This document shows, one piece after another, positions 8,844 to 17,602 of a stretch of DNA of 64,000 nt. The notes beneath the pieces were generated by a model. It worked only from the letters and a program-made list of their open reading frames with translations. It had not been told where the DNA came from and searched no databases. Numbering within the stretch: the first letter of the stretch is position 1; every line of letters starts with the position of its first letter. The position numbers and the translations under genes are program-made. Origin of the DNA: Algibacter sp. (lineage in GTDB: Bacteria > Bacteroidota > Bacteroidia > Flavobacteriales > Flavobacteriaceae); assembly GCF_029245835.1 (NCBI RefSeq), contig NZ_JAQWOO010000027.1:1-64000 (forward strand), in the 5' to 3' direction.

Positions 8844-9088
8844 TTATAATTTAATATCTCTTTTATTCCCAATCTGTAGCCATTTATAAATCCTAGGTTG
8901 CTGTGGCTTCACTTTCAGTTAAGCTAATATGTAAAATGATATTACCTGGACAAGCTTTTACTGGATTTCCCTTATAAAATGATAAATCAACATTACCACC
9001 TTTACTTGAACTACTGTACAACTAAATAAGGCTAATTCAGAAAAAATTAACAAAATAAAAATAAAGAATGACGTTTTAATATTAACAT
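8844..9088 (-). pseudogene. Decayed small lipoprotein gene
   Basis: The 374-bp gap between the two nucleotidyltransferase modules holds the remains of a minus-strand gene. Spread over three frames are a lipoprotein signal (KTSFFIFILLIFSE followed by LFSC), a middle part (SSKGGNVDLSFYKGNPVKAC) and a tail (KPQQPRIYKWLQIGNKRDIKL then stop). At least two frameshifts separate them, and the only ATG (9086-9088) is out of frame with the signal. I see no recognisable family. The remaining sequence up to 9211 should contain the promoter of the second module; a weak -7 match TATGTTTG is at 9135-9142. Confidence 0.5.
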
Positions 9089-9211
9089 GGTTTAATCTAA
9101 AAACCAGATGTTTTATAATAACTTAATCCACTTTTATGTTTGAAAGTGTAGCAGTTAAAACTCATTAAGTTGTTAGCTTCATCTTATTCTATTTTTTATT
9201 AAATTGCTTGT

Positions 9212-11101
9212 ATGAATACCATAGCAGAGCGCATCTTTGATTTTTTAAAGGACTTCCCTCCTTTTAGTATGTTATCCCGAGAACAATTACTCGCTATTTG
9301 CAAATCTGTAGAGGTACATTACTTAGAGAAAGACACCAATTTGTTTGTCGCTAAAAACCCAGTAAAGAATCAATTCTACGTTGTAAAAGATGGAGCTATT
9401 GGATTATTTCGAGAAGACTCTAACACATTAGTTGATAAATGTGATGAAGGTGATATATTTGGATTACGGGCACTAATGCGTCAAGATGATTACAAACTAA
9501 CTGCAAAAGCTATAGAAGAAACCATAGTATATAGTATTTCTTCAGAATTATTTAAAGAGTATATCACTACGAATCCTGAAGCCAGTACGTATTTAATGTC
9601 AAGTTTTGCTACTAATACAACTTACATAGAATCTAACCCTTTACAAAACCAGAACTCAACTGATAATATTCCAGATTTTTTTGAAGAACAATCTGCCTCT
9701 TATTCTAAAAACCCAGTGAGTTGCCTTTTGAATACAAGCATAAAGGAAGCTGCTCTTGAAATGACCGATAAACGTGTAGGCTCAATTATAATTACCGAAA
9801 ACAATAAGCCCTTAGGCATAATTACAGATAAAGACTTAAGAACTAAAATAGCCACAGGCCTTATTTCAATACAGGAAACTGTTGAAAAAATCATGTCGTC
9901 TCCTGTTATTACTTATCCGGAAAATATTACCGTAGCCGAAGCTCAAATTGCCATGATTAAGAATAAAATCACGCATTTATGTATTACAAAAGATGGCACT
10001 CCGAACTCGGACTTAAAAGGGGTTTTATCAGAACATGATATTGTGGTTATTCGAGAAAACAATGCTTCGGTTTTAGTAAAAGAAGTAAAGCGCGCCACTA
10101 CGCCAAATCAATTGCAACACATTCGTAAACGTGCGCATGAAGTATTAAAGCGGTATATAAAACAACACATACCAATTACATTTGCCACCAAAATAATATC
10201 TGCTATGAATGAAAGTATCACGCAACGCATCATAGATTTAGCTATTAAAGGCATGGCTACACCACCTCCAACATCTTTTAGTTGGATTGCGATTGGTAGT
10301 CAAGGCCGTGAGGAACAGTTGCTTCTAACAGATCAAGATAACGCCCTAGTTTTTAATGATGTTCCAGAGGAAGCATATGAAAGTACTCAAAATTATTTCC
10401 TGAAGCTATCAGAGAAAATTACAACGAGTCTAAACATTGTCGGGTTTGAATTTTGTCCTGCAGAAATGATGGCAAGCAATCCTAAATGGTGTTTATCCTT
10501 ATCTCAATGGGAAACACAATTTAAAGAATGGATTACCAAACCAGATCAAGATAACCTTATGTTGTGTACCATTTTTTTTGATTTCCAACATATTTACGGA
10601 GATGAAACATTAGTAAATTCTATGGCAAAAGGAATTTTTGAATCCATCGATTCCTATGAAATATTTTTAAATTTTTTAGGTCTGAATGCTTTAAAAAACC
10701 CACCACCTCTAAGCTTTTTTAGACAATTCTTAGTAGAAAGTGATGGCGAACATAAAGATCAATTCGACATTAAAGGGCGTGCTATGATGCCTCTAGTTGA
10801 TGCTGCCAGATTATTAGTTTTATCAAAAAACATAAAAACTAATAATACTATAATTCGATATGAAAATCTCGCTAGCGCTGAACCGCAAAACAAAGACATC
10901 TATTTAGCATGCCGAGATTCTTTTAAAAAACTACTTCGATTTAGAACCGAACAAGGCATACTTCATAACGATTCTGGAAGATTTATTGATTTACAAAAAC
11001 TCAGTAAAGCTAATAAGTTAGAATTGAAAAGTTGTTTTAAAGCGATTAAGGACGTACAAGATTTAATTCAAACGCGTTTCCAACTTGCTCAATTCATGTA
11101 A
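9212..11101 (+). CDS. cNMP-binding/CBS/DUF294 putative nucleotidyltransferase, copy 2
   Basis: This 629-residue paralog of the protein at 6259 has the same order: cNMP-binding roll (about 10-135), CBS pair (about 170-285), DUF294 core and DUF294 C-terminal domain. The catalytic features IGSQGREEQLLLTDQDNALVF are retained, including Gly-Ser and DxD. The two copies are clearly related along their whole length (shared AERxxDFLK, GDIFGL, PPPxSFxW, MASNPxWC and FRQFL segments) but much diverged, so the duplication is old. It is again followed directly by a DnaQ-fold exonuclease. Divergence in the cNMP and CBS regions suggests different ligands for the two copies; the CBS ligand is probably an adenine nucleotide. 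Confidence 0.85.
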   Translation: MNTIAERIFDFLKDFPPFSMLSREQLLAICKSVEVHYLEKDTNLFVAKNPVKNQFYVVKDGAIGLFREDSNTLVDKCDEGDIFGLRALMRQDDYKLTAKAIEETIVYSISSELFKEYITTNPEASTYLMSSFATNTTYIESNPLQNQNSTDNIPDFFEEQSASYSKNPVSCLLNTSIKEAALEMTDKRVGSIIITENNKPLGIITDKDLRTKIATGLISIQETVEKIMSSPVITYPENITVAEAQIAMIKNKITHLCITKDGTPNSDLKGVLSEHDIVVIRENNASVLVKEVKRATTPNQLQHIRKRAHEVLKRYIKQHIPITFATKIISAMNESITQRIIDLAIKGMATPPPTSFSWIAIGSQGREEQLLLTDQDNALVFNDVPEEAYESTQNYFLKLSEKITTSLNIVGFEFCPAEMMASNPKWCLSLSQWETQFKEWITKPDQDNLMLCTIFFDFQHIYGDETLVNSMAKGIFESIDSYEIFLNFLGLNALKNPPPLSFFRQFLVESDGEHKDQFDIKGRAMMPLVDAARLLVLSKNIKTNNTIIRYENLASAEPQNKDIYLACRDSFKKLLRFRTEQGILHNDSGRFIDLQKLSKANKLELKSCFKAIKDVQDLIQTRFQLAQFM

Positions 11102-11105
11102 TATA

Positions 11106-11750
11106 ATGTGGTTTAAAAAGAAAACATATCCTGAGTTTTGGACACGCTACCTCAATCATTTTAAATCAACAACAAATAAAGATTTTGACAATCAACGATT
11201 TTTAGTTTTTGATACCGAAACCACAGGATTGGATATTAAAACAGATCGCATACTTTCTATTGGTGTTATAGCTGTTCAAGGACAAATTATTAAAGTTTCT
11301 GACAGCTTTGAATGCTATGTAAAACAAAATATTTTTAATTCAGAAACCATAAAAATACATGGCTTATTAAAAGGCGGTAACATCACGAAAGCAGAAGAGT
11401 CTGAAGCTATCAAAGCATTTTTGGAATATATAGGAAATGCTGTTTTAGTTGCACATCATGCCGCTTTTGATATTGCTATGATTAACGCTGCATTAAAACG
11501 TATGAACTTACCCAAACTGAAAAACAAAGTTGTTGATACTGGCGAACTTTATAAAAAAACAAAATATGTTAAAGACCACAAGCATTATAGCCTAGATGCC
11601 TTAAGCAACATTTTCAATATTCCACAACACGACCGACATACGGCTTCTGGAGATGCGTATATCACTGCGCTACTTTTTCAAAAATTATCTTCGTTGTTAC
11701 AGAAAAAGAAAAAGGGTTTGAAGTTGCGTTATTTTTTTGATTGGATATAA
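11106..11750 (+). CDS. DnaQ-fold 3'-5' exonuclease, copy 2
   Basis: The 214-residue DEDDh exonuclease has exo I LVFDTETTG (D36 and E38), exo II around VAHHAAFDIAMI and exo III HDRHTASGDA. It is the paralog of the protein at 8178, and both share the YPEFW motif near the N terminus. The frame is open from a TTG at 11085 inside the upstream gene, but the ATG at 11106 (MWFKKKTYPEFW), 4 bp after that stop, matches the paralog start and was chosen. A terminator follows at once, closing the plus-strand operon before the convergent acs gene. Substrate unknown; no polymerase domain. Confidence 0.85.
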   Translation: MWFKKKTYPEFWTRYLNHFKSTTNKDFDNQRFLVFDTETTGLDIKTDRILSIGVIAVQGQIIKVSDSFECYVKQNIFNSETIKIHGLLKGGNITKAEESEAIKAFLEYIGNAVLVAHHAAFDIAMINAALKRMNLPKLKNKVVDTGELYKKTKYVKDHKHYSLDALSNIFNIPQHDRHTASGDAYITALLFQKLSSLLQKKKKGLKLRYFFDWI

Positions 11751-11778
11751 AAAAGCACCCAAGAACTGGATGCTTTTT
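11750..11778. terminator. Shared terminator between exonuclease gene and acs
   Basis: A hairpin with AAAAAGCA and TGCTTTTT outer arms, one internal mismatch and a short loop lies between two convergent genes. A and T runs on both sides allow termination from both directions. Confidence 0.7.
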
Positions 11779-11796
11779 TACATGTATACAGTTTAT

Positions 11797-13704
11797 TTAC
11801 AACACATTATCCATAATATCCTGAACAACTTCTGGATTTAATAGCGTACTAGTATCGCCTAAATTACTGGTATCGTTACTCGCAATTTTTCGTAAAATAC
11901 GACGCATAATTTTACCAGAACGTGTTTTCGGTAAGCCGTCTGTAAACTGAATTTTATCTAGTTTAGCAATCGGTCCTATTTGCTCCGTTATAATTTGGTT
12001 TATCTCCCTACGCAAATTGTTATGATCACGACTTTCACCTGTTTCTTTCAAGGTTACATAACCATACAATGCGTTTCCTTTTATATCATGTGGGAAACCT
12101 ACAATAGCACTTTCTGCAACTGCTGGATGCTCGTTAATAGCATCTTCGATTGGCGCAGTGCCTAAGTTATGTCCGGATACAATTATTACATCATCCACAC
12201 GACCCGTAATTCTATAATAGCCTACTTCATCACGTAAAGCACCATCACCTGTAAAATATTTATTGTCGTAAGCCGAAAAATAAGTGTCTTTGTAGCGTTG
12301 GTGATTACCCCAAATGGTTCTTGCCATACTCGGCCAAGGGTATTTTATACACAATCGTCCATCCACTTGATTTCCTTTTATTTCTTCGCCATGTTCATCC
12401 ATTAAAGCGGGCTGTATTCCAATAAACGGAAGTGTCGCATAGGTTGGTTTCGTTGGAGTTGCAAATGCTATTGGCGTAATCATGATACCTCCTGTTTCGG
12501 TTTGCCACCAAGTATCGACAATGGGCGATTTTTTCTTTCCGACGTTATCATCGTACCAGTGCCAAGCCTCTTCATTGATTGGCTCTCCAACAGTTCCCAG
12601 AACTTTTAGCGAGGATAAATCATGCTTTTCTAAATGCTCTACACCTTCTTTTGCTAATGCACGAATGGCTGTGGGTGCGGTATAAAATTGGTTGACTTTA
12701 TGTTTTGCTACGATTTCCCAAAAACGTCCAAAATCTGGGAAATTTGGTACGCCCTCAAACATAATTGTTGTCGCTCCATTACATAACGGACCGTAAACAA
12801 TGTAGCTATGCCCTGTAATCCAACCTATATCTGCTGTACACCAATACACATCTTCTTCACGGTATTGAAATACATTTTTAAATGTATAAGCAGTATACAC
12901 CATATAACCAGCTGTTGTATGCACCATACCTTTTGGTTTTCCTGTGGAACCCGAGGTGTATAAAATAAATAAAGGATCTTCTGCATCCATAATTTCTGGA
13001 GCACAATCGTGGTGCGCAGCATCTAACAACGGTTGCAACCATTTGTCGCGCCCGTCTTTCATATGAATGTCCGTATTGATACGTTTTGCAACTAAAACAG
13101 TATCTACACCAGGGCAATCTTCTAAAGCCTCATCCACAATACCTTTTAAATCGATGGTTTTTGAACCACGATAAGAACCATCGCTAGTAATTACCATTTT
13201 ACAATCGCTATCGTTAATTCTAGTAGCTAAAGCCGTTGATGAAAACCCAGCAAAAACGACCGAATGTATGGCTCCTATACGTGCACATGCCAAAACAGAA
13301 ATAGCTAATTCTGGAATCATTGGTAAATAAATACAAACTCGATCGCCTTTACCTACGCCATTATCTTTAAGCACATTAGCAAATCTGCAAACTTTCTCAT
13401 GCAGTTCTCGGTAGGTAATATGTTGTGCTTTTTCTTCTGGACTATTGGGTTCAAAAATAATAGCGGTTTTATCGCCTCTGGTATATAAATGTCGGTCGAT
13501 ACAGTTTTCGGTAATATTTAATTTGGCACCTTCAAACCATTTTATTTCTGGTTTTGCAAAGTCCCAACTTAATACCTTATCCCATTTTTTTCGCCACATG
13601 AAATGCTCTTCGGCTATTTCTTCCCAAAAAGTTTCTGGGTTTCTGACAGATTTACGATAAACTTGGTAATATTCTTCTAAGTGTTTTATGTGGTAATTAC
13701 TCAT
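11797..13704 (-). CDS. acs: Acetyl-CoA synthetase (AMP-forming)
   Basis: The 635-residue enzyme activates acetate to acetyl-CoA through acetyl-AMP in the cytoplasm. It has the full set of ANL-family motifs: phosphate-binding loop YTSGSTGKPKGM (A3), WWQTETGG (A5), the YFTGDGA and GRVDDVIIVSGHN hinge region (A7/A8) and the C-terminal PKTRSGKIMRR (A10). The last contains the catalytic lysine, which is the usual target of regulatory acetylation. Length is normal. It is surrounded by acetate uptake and sensing genes, which firmly supports acetate over propionate as substrate. It converges with the exonuclease gene. The 13705-13902 upstream spacer holds one dispersed repeat and presumably the promoter. 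Confidence 0.97.
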   Translation of the reverse strand: MSNYHIKHLEEYYQVYRKSVRNPETFWEEIAEEHFMWRKKWDKVLSWDFAKPEIKWFEGAKLNITENCIDRHLYTRGDKTAIIFEPNSPEEKAQHITYRELHEKVCRFANVLKDNGVGKGDRVCIYLPMIPELAISVLACARIGAIHSVVFAGFSSTALATRINDSDCKMVITSDGSYRGSKTIDLKGIVDEALEDCPGVDTVLVAKRINTDIHMKDGRDKWLQPLLDAAHHDCAPEIMDAEDPLFILYTSGSTGKPKGMVHTTAGYMVYTAYTFKNVFQYREEDVYWCTADIGWITGHSYIVYGPLCNGATTIMFEGVPNFPDFGRFWEIVAKHKVNQFYTAPTAIRALAKEGVEHLEKHDLSSLKVLGTVGEPINEEAWHWYDDNVGKKKSPIVDTWWQTETGGIMITPIAFATPTKPTYATLPFIGIQPALMDEHGEEIKGNQVDGRLCIKYPWPSMARTIWGNHQRYKDTYFSAYDNKYFTGDGALRDEVGYYRITGRVDDVIIVSGHNLGTAPIEDAINEHPAVAESAIVGFPHDIKGNALYGYVTLKETGESRDHNNLRREINQIITEQIGPIAKLDKIQFTDGLPKTRSGKIMRRILRKIASNDTSNLGDTSTLLNPEVVQDIMDNVL

Positions 13705-13729
13705 AATATATTAATTTAGATTTTATTAA

Positions 13730-13757
13730 GACACTTCGACTGCGCTCAGTGTGACAA
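13730..13757. repeat. Dispersed palindromic repeat, family C copy 1
   Basis: The element has arms CACT/AGTG around TTCGACTGCGCTC and is followed by GTGACA. A second copy at 37824-37846 keeps the CGACTGCxCTC centre but has arms ACGTT/AACGT, so pairing is preserved while sequence changes. It lies upstream of acs. Confidence 0.5.
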
Positions 13758-13902
13758 TTGATTTATTTTATTAATAATGCGATAGTTTCGTGTTCGTAAT
13801 TTTACATTATAATTTATGTATCCCAATATGATGGGTTTGATTTACTGATTTCATTTCGTTAATGGTAACTAGATTATCAATGGTTTAAACAATGCTGTAT
13901 TT

Positions 13903-13977
13903 TTAGGAGTCGACAACATTTCGCAGTAATTTACGAAGAATTTTTCCGCTTTGTGATTTTGGTAATTCATGACTACT
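13903..13977 (-). pseudogene. C-terminal remnant of an acyl-CoA ligase
   Basis: In one minus-strand frame the 23 codons before a TAA encode HELPKSQSGKILRKLLRNVV and a short tail. That is a clear A10 motif with the catalytic lysine of AMP-forming acyl-CoA ligases. No other part of such a gene is nearby; the fragment abuts the stop of the 72-aa membrane protein gene. It differs from the Acs tail in this window (PKTRSGKIMRR), so it is not a recent copy of acs. I read it as the stub of a deleted ligase gene. Confidence 0.6.
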
Positions 13978-14191
13978 GTTTTTTTGAATTTAGTAGTCCA
14001 AACCAATTAGGATTAAGTACTTTAAGTTTAATAAGTACCCAAATAATAACCACAAAACAAACTCCCATAACAATAGATAGCATAGGACTTGTGTAGGTTT
14101 CACTTTCAAATTTAAATCTAAAATAAAGTGTAGCGATAGCGTAGATACTAATAATAATATCTGAAGCTAACGGTTTTATGCGAAATTTCAT
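13973..14191 (-). CDS. Small two-helix membrane protein (72 aa)
   Basis: The 72-residue protein has two predicted membrane helices (about residues 10-25 and 36-58, the second VMGVCFVVIIWVLIKL) and basic ends. I do not recognise a family. It lies 71 bp downstream of the receiver-only response regulator on the same strand, at the end of the acetate-sensing gene set, so co-transcription is possible. The remnant of an acyl-CoA ligase starts right at its stop codon, which suggests that a deletion joined the two. A role in the sensing complex is speculation. Confidence 0.6.
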   Translation of the reverse strand: MKFRIKPLASDIIISIYAIATLYFRFKFESETYTSPMLSIVMGVCFVVIIWVLIKLKVLNPNWFGLLNSKKQ

Positions 14192-14262
14192 GTCTTTAAA
14201 CTTTAATTAAACATTGTTTGTTTGCACACAAAACCAATATTTAATAGCGATAAAGACTATCT

Positions 14263-14628
14263 TTAAGCTAATAGTTCCATAATTTCTGAAACTAGTTTTT
14301 TTACTGAAAAAGGTTTGGTTAAATATTTATCTGCTCCAAGTTTTAAACCCTTTTCAATATCTGAAGCTTTATTTTTTGCAGTTAAAAACACCACTTTGGT
14401 ATCCTTTAAACTGTCTGTATTTTTAATTTGCTTTAAGGTTTGATAACCATCTACATTTGGCATCATAATATCTAATAAAACCACGTTAGGAATATGATGT
14501 TTCAATATCTCTAAAGCCTCACTTCCGTCTCTTGCAATAAACACTTCAAAATCTTGTTTTTTGAAGGTATATTCTAATGACATCACTATGTTTGGCTCAT
14601 CATCAACAATTAAAATTTTCTTCTTCAT
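14263..14628 (-). CDS. Receiver-only response regulator
   Basis: The 121-residue protein is a single CheY-like receiver domain. It has the acidic pair D9/D10, phospho-acceptor D53 in LLDIMMPNVDG, T83 and K105 of the LTKPF motif, so all residues needed for phosphorylation are present. There is no output domain. The gene begins 5 bp after the stop of the SSS-type sensor kinase and is almost surely its partner. In Vibrio and Pseudomonas the matching regulator CrbR has a LuxR-type DNA-binding domain and activates acs; here that domain is missing, so the signal must act by protein contact or pass to another factor. Confidence 0.9.
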   Translation of the reverse strand: MKKKILIVDDEPNIVMSLEYTFKKQDFEVFIARDGSEALEILKHHIPNVVLLDIMMPNVDGYQTLKQIKNTDSLKDTKVVFLTAKNKASDIEKGLKLGADKYLTKPFSVKKLVSEIMELLA

Positions 14629-14633
14629 TATTA

Positions 14634-17336
14634 TCAGGTTACAATGTACTTAAAAGGTATGGTAAAAACAAGCGTTGCGCCATTTTTTACACCTTTTTTT
14701 GCCCAAATTTCTCCGTTGTGTTTTTCAATAATTTGCTTGGTTATTGCTAAGCCCAAGCCACTACCCTGTGGTTTAATTGTGTTTTGATGTTTTGATTGGT
14801 AAAACTTATCGAAAATATAATCATGATCTTCCTCTGGAATCCCTTTACCATTATCGGTTACAGAGATTTCTATGCGTTCATTTCCTAATTTATAATCGAC
14901 TGTAATTTTACCTGTTTTCGGAGTGCAAAATTTAATCGCATTTGACAGTAAATTGGTTAGTACTTGAAGGATGCGATCTTCATCATAATTAGTTTTAAAA
15001 GTATGTACATTATTGTTAATGACTTTCACCTCTTTTTTTACTGCAATTTGCGAAATACTACTAATGGCTTTTGTAATGGTTTTTTGAATATCATTATAGC
15101 CAAAATCTAAATTTAAACGTCCGGTTTCTAGTTTTTCAAAATCTAAAATATTATTAATTAAACGCCCCAACCGGTCGGAATCTTGAAGAATATTTTTTAA
15201 GAATTGTGCTTTCATCTCTTTTGGCATATCATCCTCCTCATCCATTAACAACTCTGTCGCGGCACGAATACCAGTAATTGGTGTTTTAAGTTCGTGGGCA
15301 ACGGTGTCTAAAAATTCATCTTTTTGTTTGTCTTTAGAAATTAATTCTTGGTTTACATCTTTTAGTTTTGACGATAGCTGTGTTAACTCATTGGACTTTT
15401 CTAACAAAACTTTATTGCTTACAATGTTTTCTTTAGATTCTTCTAAAATCTTTAGCACTTCAACCAAACTAATCTGCTCTTCTTTAACCACACTAGCTAT
15501 TAATATTTTTGCCGATGCAGAACCAATACTTCCTGTTAGTAATTTTTCAGAAAAATTAATCAATCGTGCATCTGCTAGTTGCGTGTCTTGAGGTAATTTG
15601 TATTTAGTAAAGAAGATATTTAAAGCCCGAGTAGCTCTTTTTTCACCTAAAAAACGAACAAGTACATTTTTTATATCTGCCACATAAGCCTCACCTTTCC
15701 AAACCAAAGCACTATCCTGAAGGGTTGAAAAGTTTCGGCTATCCACAAACATTTCGGCATAATTACGTTCGCGATAATTACCTTTGGATGTCAATGAAAA
15801 AGTTAAGTAACACAGCAAATTAAATGTCATACTCCAGAAAAAGGCATGAGCCGGTGGACTTAAAAAATCAATTCCAAATAGCGCATAGGGTTTTAAGATT
15901 GAAATACCTAGCAATCCATTTTGCGTAAAATCATCAGTTCCTGTATACGCTTGCAATGTAAATGGCAATACCAACGTGTAAAACACAATACAAAAACCAA
16001 CAATCATTCCAGTAATAGCTGCCTTTGACGAACCACGATTCCAGAATAAACCTATAAAAAATGCCGGTGCTAATTGAGCAATTATTACAAAGGAAATCAA
16101 TCCGATAGCATACAGCGATAATTCTCTAGAAAAAGACACATAGAAGAAGTAGGCTACAATAATAATAGTGAAGATAGAAATACGACGAATATTTTTAATG
16201 TACTTCGAGTTTCGTTCGGGTTGATTTTTTATGAATTTATCTAAAAAACCATAAGGAATAATTAAGTTATTACTTACCATAGTGGATAAGGCTAAAGTTG
16301 AAACGATAACCATTGAAATGACTGCAGAAAAGCCGCCAAGAAACACGAGTGTCGCTAAAAAGGAATTTCCATTATTTAACGGGAGTAATAAAGTGTAATA
16401 TTCTGCATTTTGTGTGCTTCCAAAAGTAAGTTTTCCAGCCCAAGCGATAAAAATAACAAAAACATTGAATAGCAATAAATACAACGGAAATAGCCAAATT
16501 GCTTTTTTTAAATGCTTCTCTCTGTTGTTTTCTAAAACCGAAACTTGAAATTGTCTTGGTAATAAAAAGATAGCCATAAAAGATAAAGCAATCATGAAGA
16601 ACCAATTAAAACCTTCTTCCACACCTCCAAGCGTAGTGAGTTGTTTGAAGTTTTCAGCATCCGACATTTTGTTATAAATATCTGAAGTACCATCAAATAG
16701 GTAGAACGTAATATATACACCTATGATTAAAAAGAATACCAACTTTAAAACTGACTCGAATGCTACTGAAGCAATAATTCCTTTATGTTTTTCTGAAGCA
16801 TCTGTTTTTTGTGTACCAAAAAAGGCAGCAAATATGGCTAGAAGTAATGCCACATAAAACGTTGAATCATCTATGACAGCTGTAGAAATATAACTGGTAT
16901 CGTCAGACATGATTTCAAAAGTTTCAGACACGGCTTTTAGCTGTAACGAAATATAAGGCAGCGTACCAAACAAGCAAATAATAGTTACCAGAGCTCCTAA
17001 AAATCTGTTGTTTCCATAGCGTAAAGAAATAAAATCTGCAATGGATGAAATTTTATGTTGTTTAGAAATTCTTATGATTTTTCTAAGTACAATAATCCAT
17101 AACGGTGCTGCAATTACTGGCCCTAAATAAATGGGCAAAAAATTGATGCCTGTATTTGCGGCAATTCCAATACTACCATAATAGGTCCAAGCAGAACAGA
17201 ACACCGCTAAAGACAAAGTGTACACGTATGGATTATTAACCCACTTACTTTGTTTTTTCCTTTCTGCCAGAAAAGCAATGTAAAACAACACTGCTAAATA
17301 GATAATTATTATGACTATTAAAGCGTAATTATTCAT
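14634..17336 (-). CDS. CrbS-like sensor kinase: SSS symporter, STAC and histidine kinase
   Basis: The 900-residue inner-membrane protein begins with a sodium:solute symporter domain of about 13 helices (about 1-500). A STAC linker follows (about 545-630, with KLLTGSIGSASAKILIASVV), then a coiled coil and a histidine kinase. The kinase has H-box TVAHELKTP (His681), N-box LLSNAIKF, G1 DNGKGIPEE and G2 GSGLGLAIT. This architecture matches CrbS, which activates acetate use genes in gammaproteobacteria. It overlaps the upstream 64-aa membrane gene by 8 bp and precedes the receiver gene by 5 bp. It probably senses acetate or a related acid; whether it also transports is unknown. Confidence 0.9.
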   Translation of the reverse strand: MNNYALIVIIIIYLAVLFYIAFLAERKKQSKWVNNPYVYTLSLAVFCSAWTYYGSIGIAANTGINFLPIYLGPVIAAPLWIIVLRKIIRISKQHKISSIADFISLRYGNNRFLGALVTIICLFGTLPYISLQLKAVSETFEIMSDDTSYISTAVIDDSTFYVALLLAIFAAFFGTQKTDASEKHKGIIASVAFESVLKLVFFLIIGVYITFYLFDGTSDIYNKMSDAENFKQLTTLGGVEEGFNWFFMIALSFMAIFLLPRQFQVSVLENNREKHLKKAIWLFPLYLLLFNVFVIFIAWAGKLTFGSTQNAEYYTLLLPLNNGNSFLATLVFLGGFSAVISMVIVSTLALSTMVSNNLIIPYGFLDKFIKNQPERNSKYIKNIRRISIFTIIIVAYFFYVSFSRELSLYAIGLISFVIIAQLAPAFFIGLFWNRGSSKAAITGMIVGFCIVFYTLVLPFTLQAYTGTDDFTQNGLLGISILKPYALFGIDFLSPPAHAFFWSMTFNLLCYLTFSLTSKGNYRERNYAEMFVDSRNFSTLQDSALVWKGEAYVADIKNVLVRFLGEKRATRALNIFFTKYKLPQDTQLADARLINFSEKLLTGSIGSASAKILIASVVKEEQISLVEVLKILEESKENIVSNKVLLEKSNELTQLSSKLKDVNQELISKDKQKDEFLDTVAHELKTPITGIRAATELLMDEEDDMPKEMKAQFLKNILQDSDRLGRLINNILDFEKLETGRLNLDFGYNDIQKTITKAISSISQIAVKKEVKVINNNVHTFKTNYDEDRILQVLTNLLSNAIKFCTPKTGKITVDYKLGNERIEISVTDNGKGIPEEDHDYIFDKFYQSKHQNTIKPQGSGLGLAITKQIIEKHNGEIWAKKGVKNGATLVFTIPFKYIVT

Positions 17337-17523
17337 AATGACGTTTTAATACGATATATGAAATAATGATAGATAATAACCAAATGGAAAACACTGAAAA
17401 ATAAAAAGTAGGAATGCCAAATATGGCACCTTCAAAATTAAAAATAAGAATAAAAGGAATATTAAAAATCAAAAACAAAGCTATTGAAAGTACAATCAGC
17501 TTTTGTTCGTGGCGTTTTTTCAT
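17329..17523 (-). CDS. Two-helix membrane partner of the SSS sensor kinase (64 aa)
   Basis: The 64-residue protein has two hydrophobic helices (about residues 9-30 and 38-58) with a basic N terminus (MKKRHEQK). Its stop overlaps the start of the CrbS-like kinase by 8 bp, so the two are translationally coupled. Sodium:solute symporters are often encoded with a short two-helix partner (DUF4212 before ActP, DUF3311 before others). This protein occupies the same place for the symporter-type kinase and is probably a membrane subunit of it. I cannot assign it firmly to a named family. Confidence 0.75.
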   Translation of the reverse strand: MKKRHEQKLIVLSIALFLIFNIPFILIFNFEGAIFGIPTFYFSVFSIWLLSIIISYIVLKRHYE

Positions 17524-17602
17524 GGGTTGGTTATATTTTTTTTCGCAAATCTACCTGTTCGGCAGATAGGAGCTAAAACAATAAAATCTTCACTAATATA
17601 AG

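Noticed and set aside
12482-13117. Several frames of 65-79 codons overlapping acs
   Set aside because: They are antisense or out-of-frame shadows of a well-supported enzyme gene.
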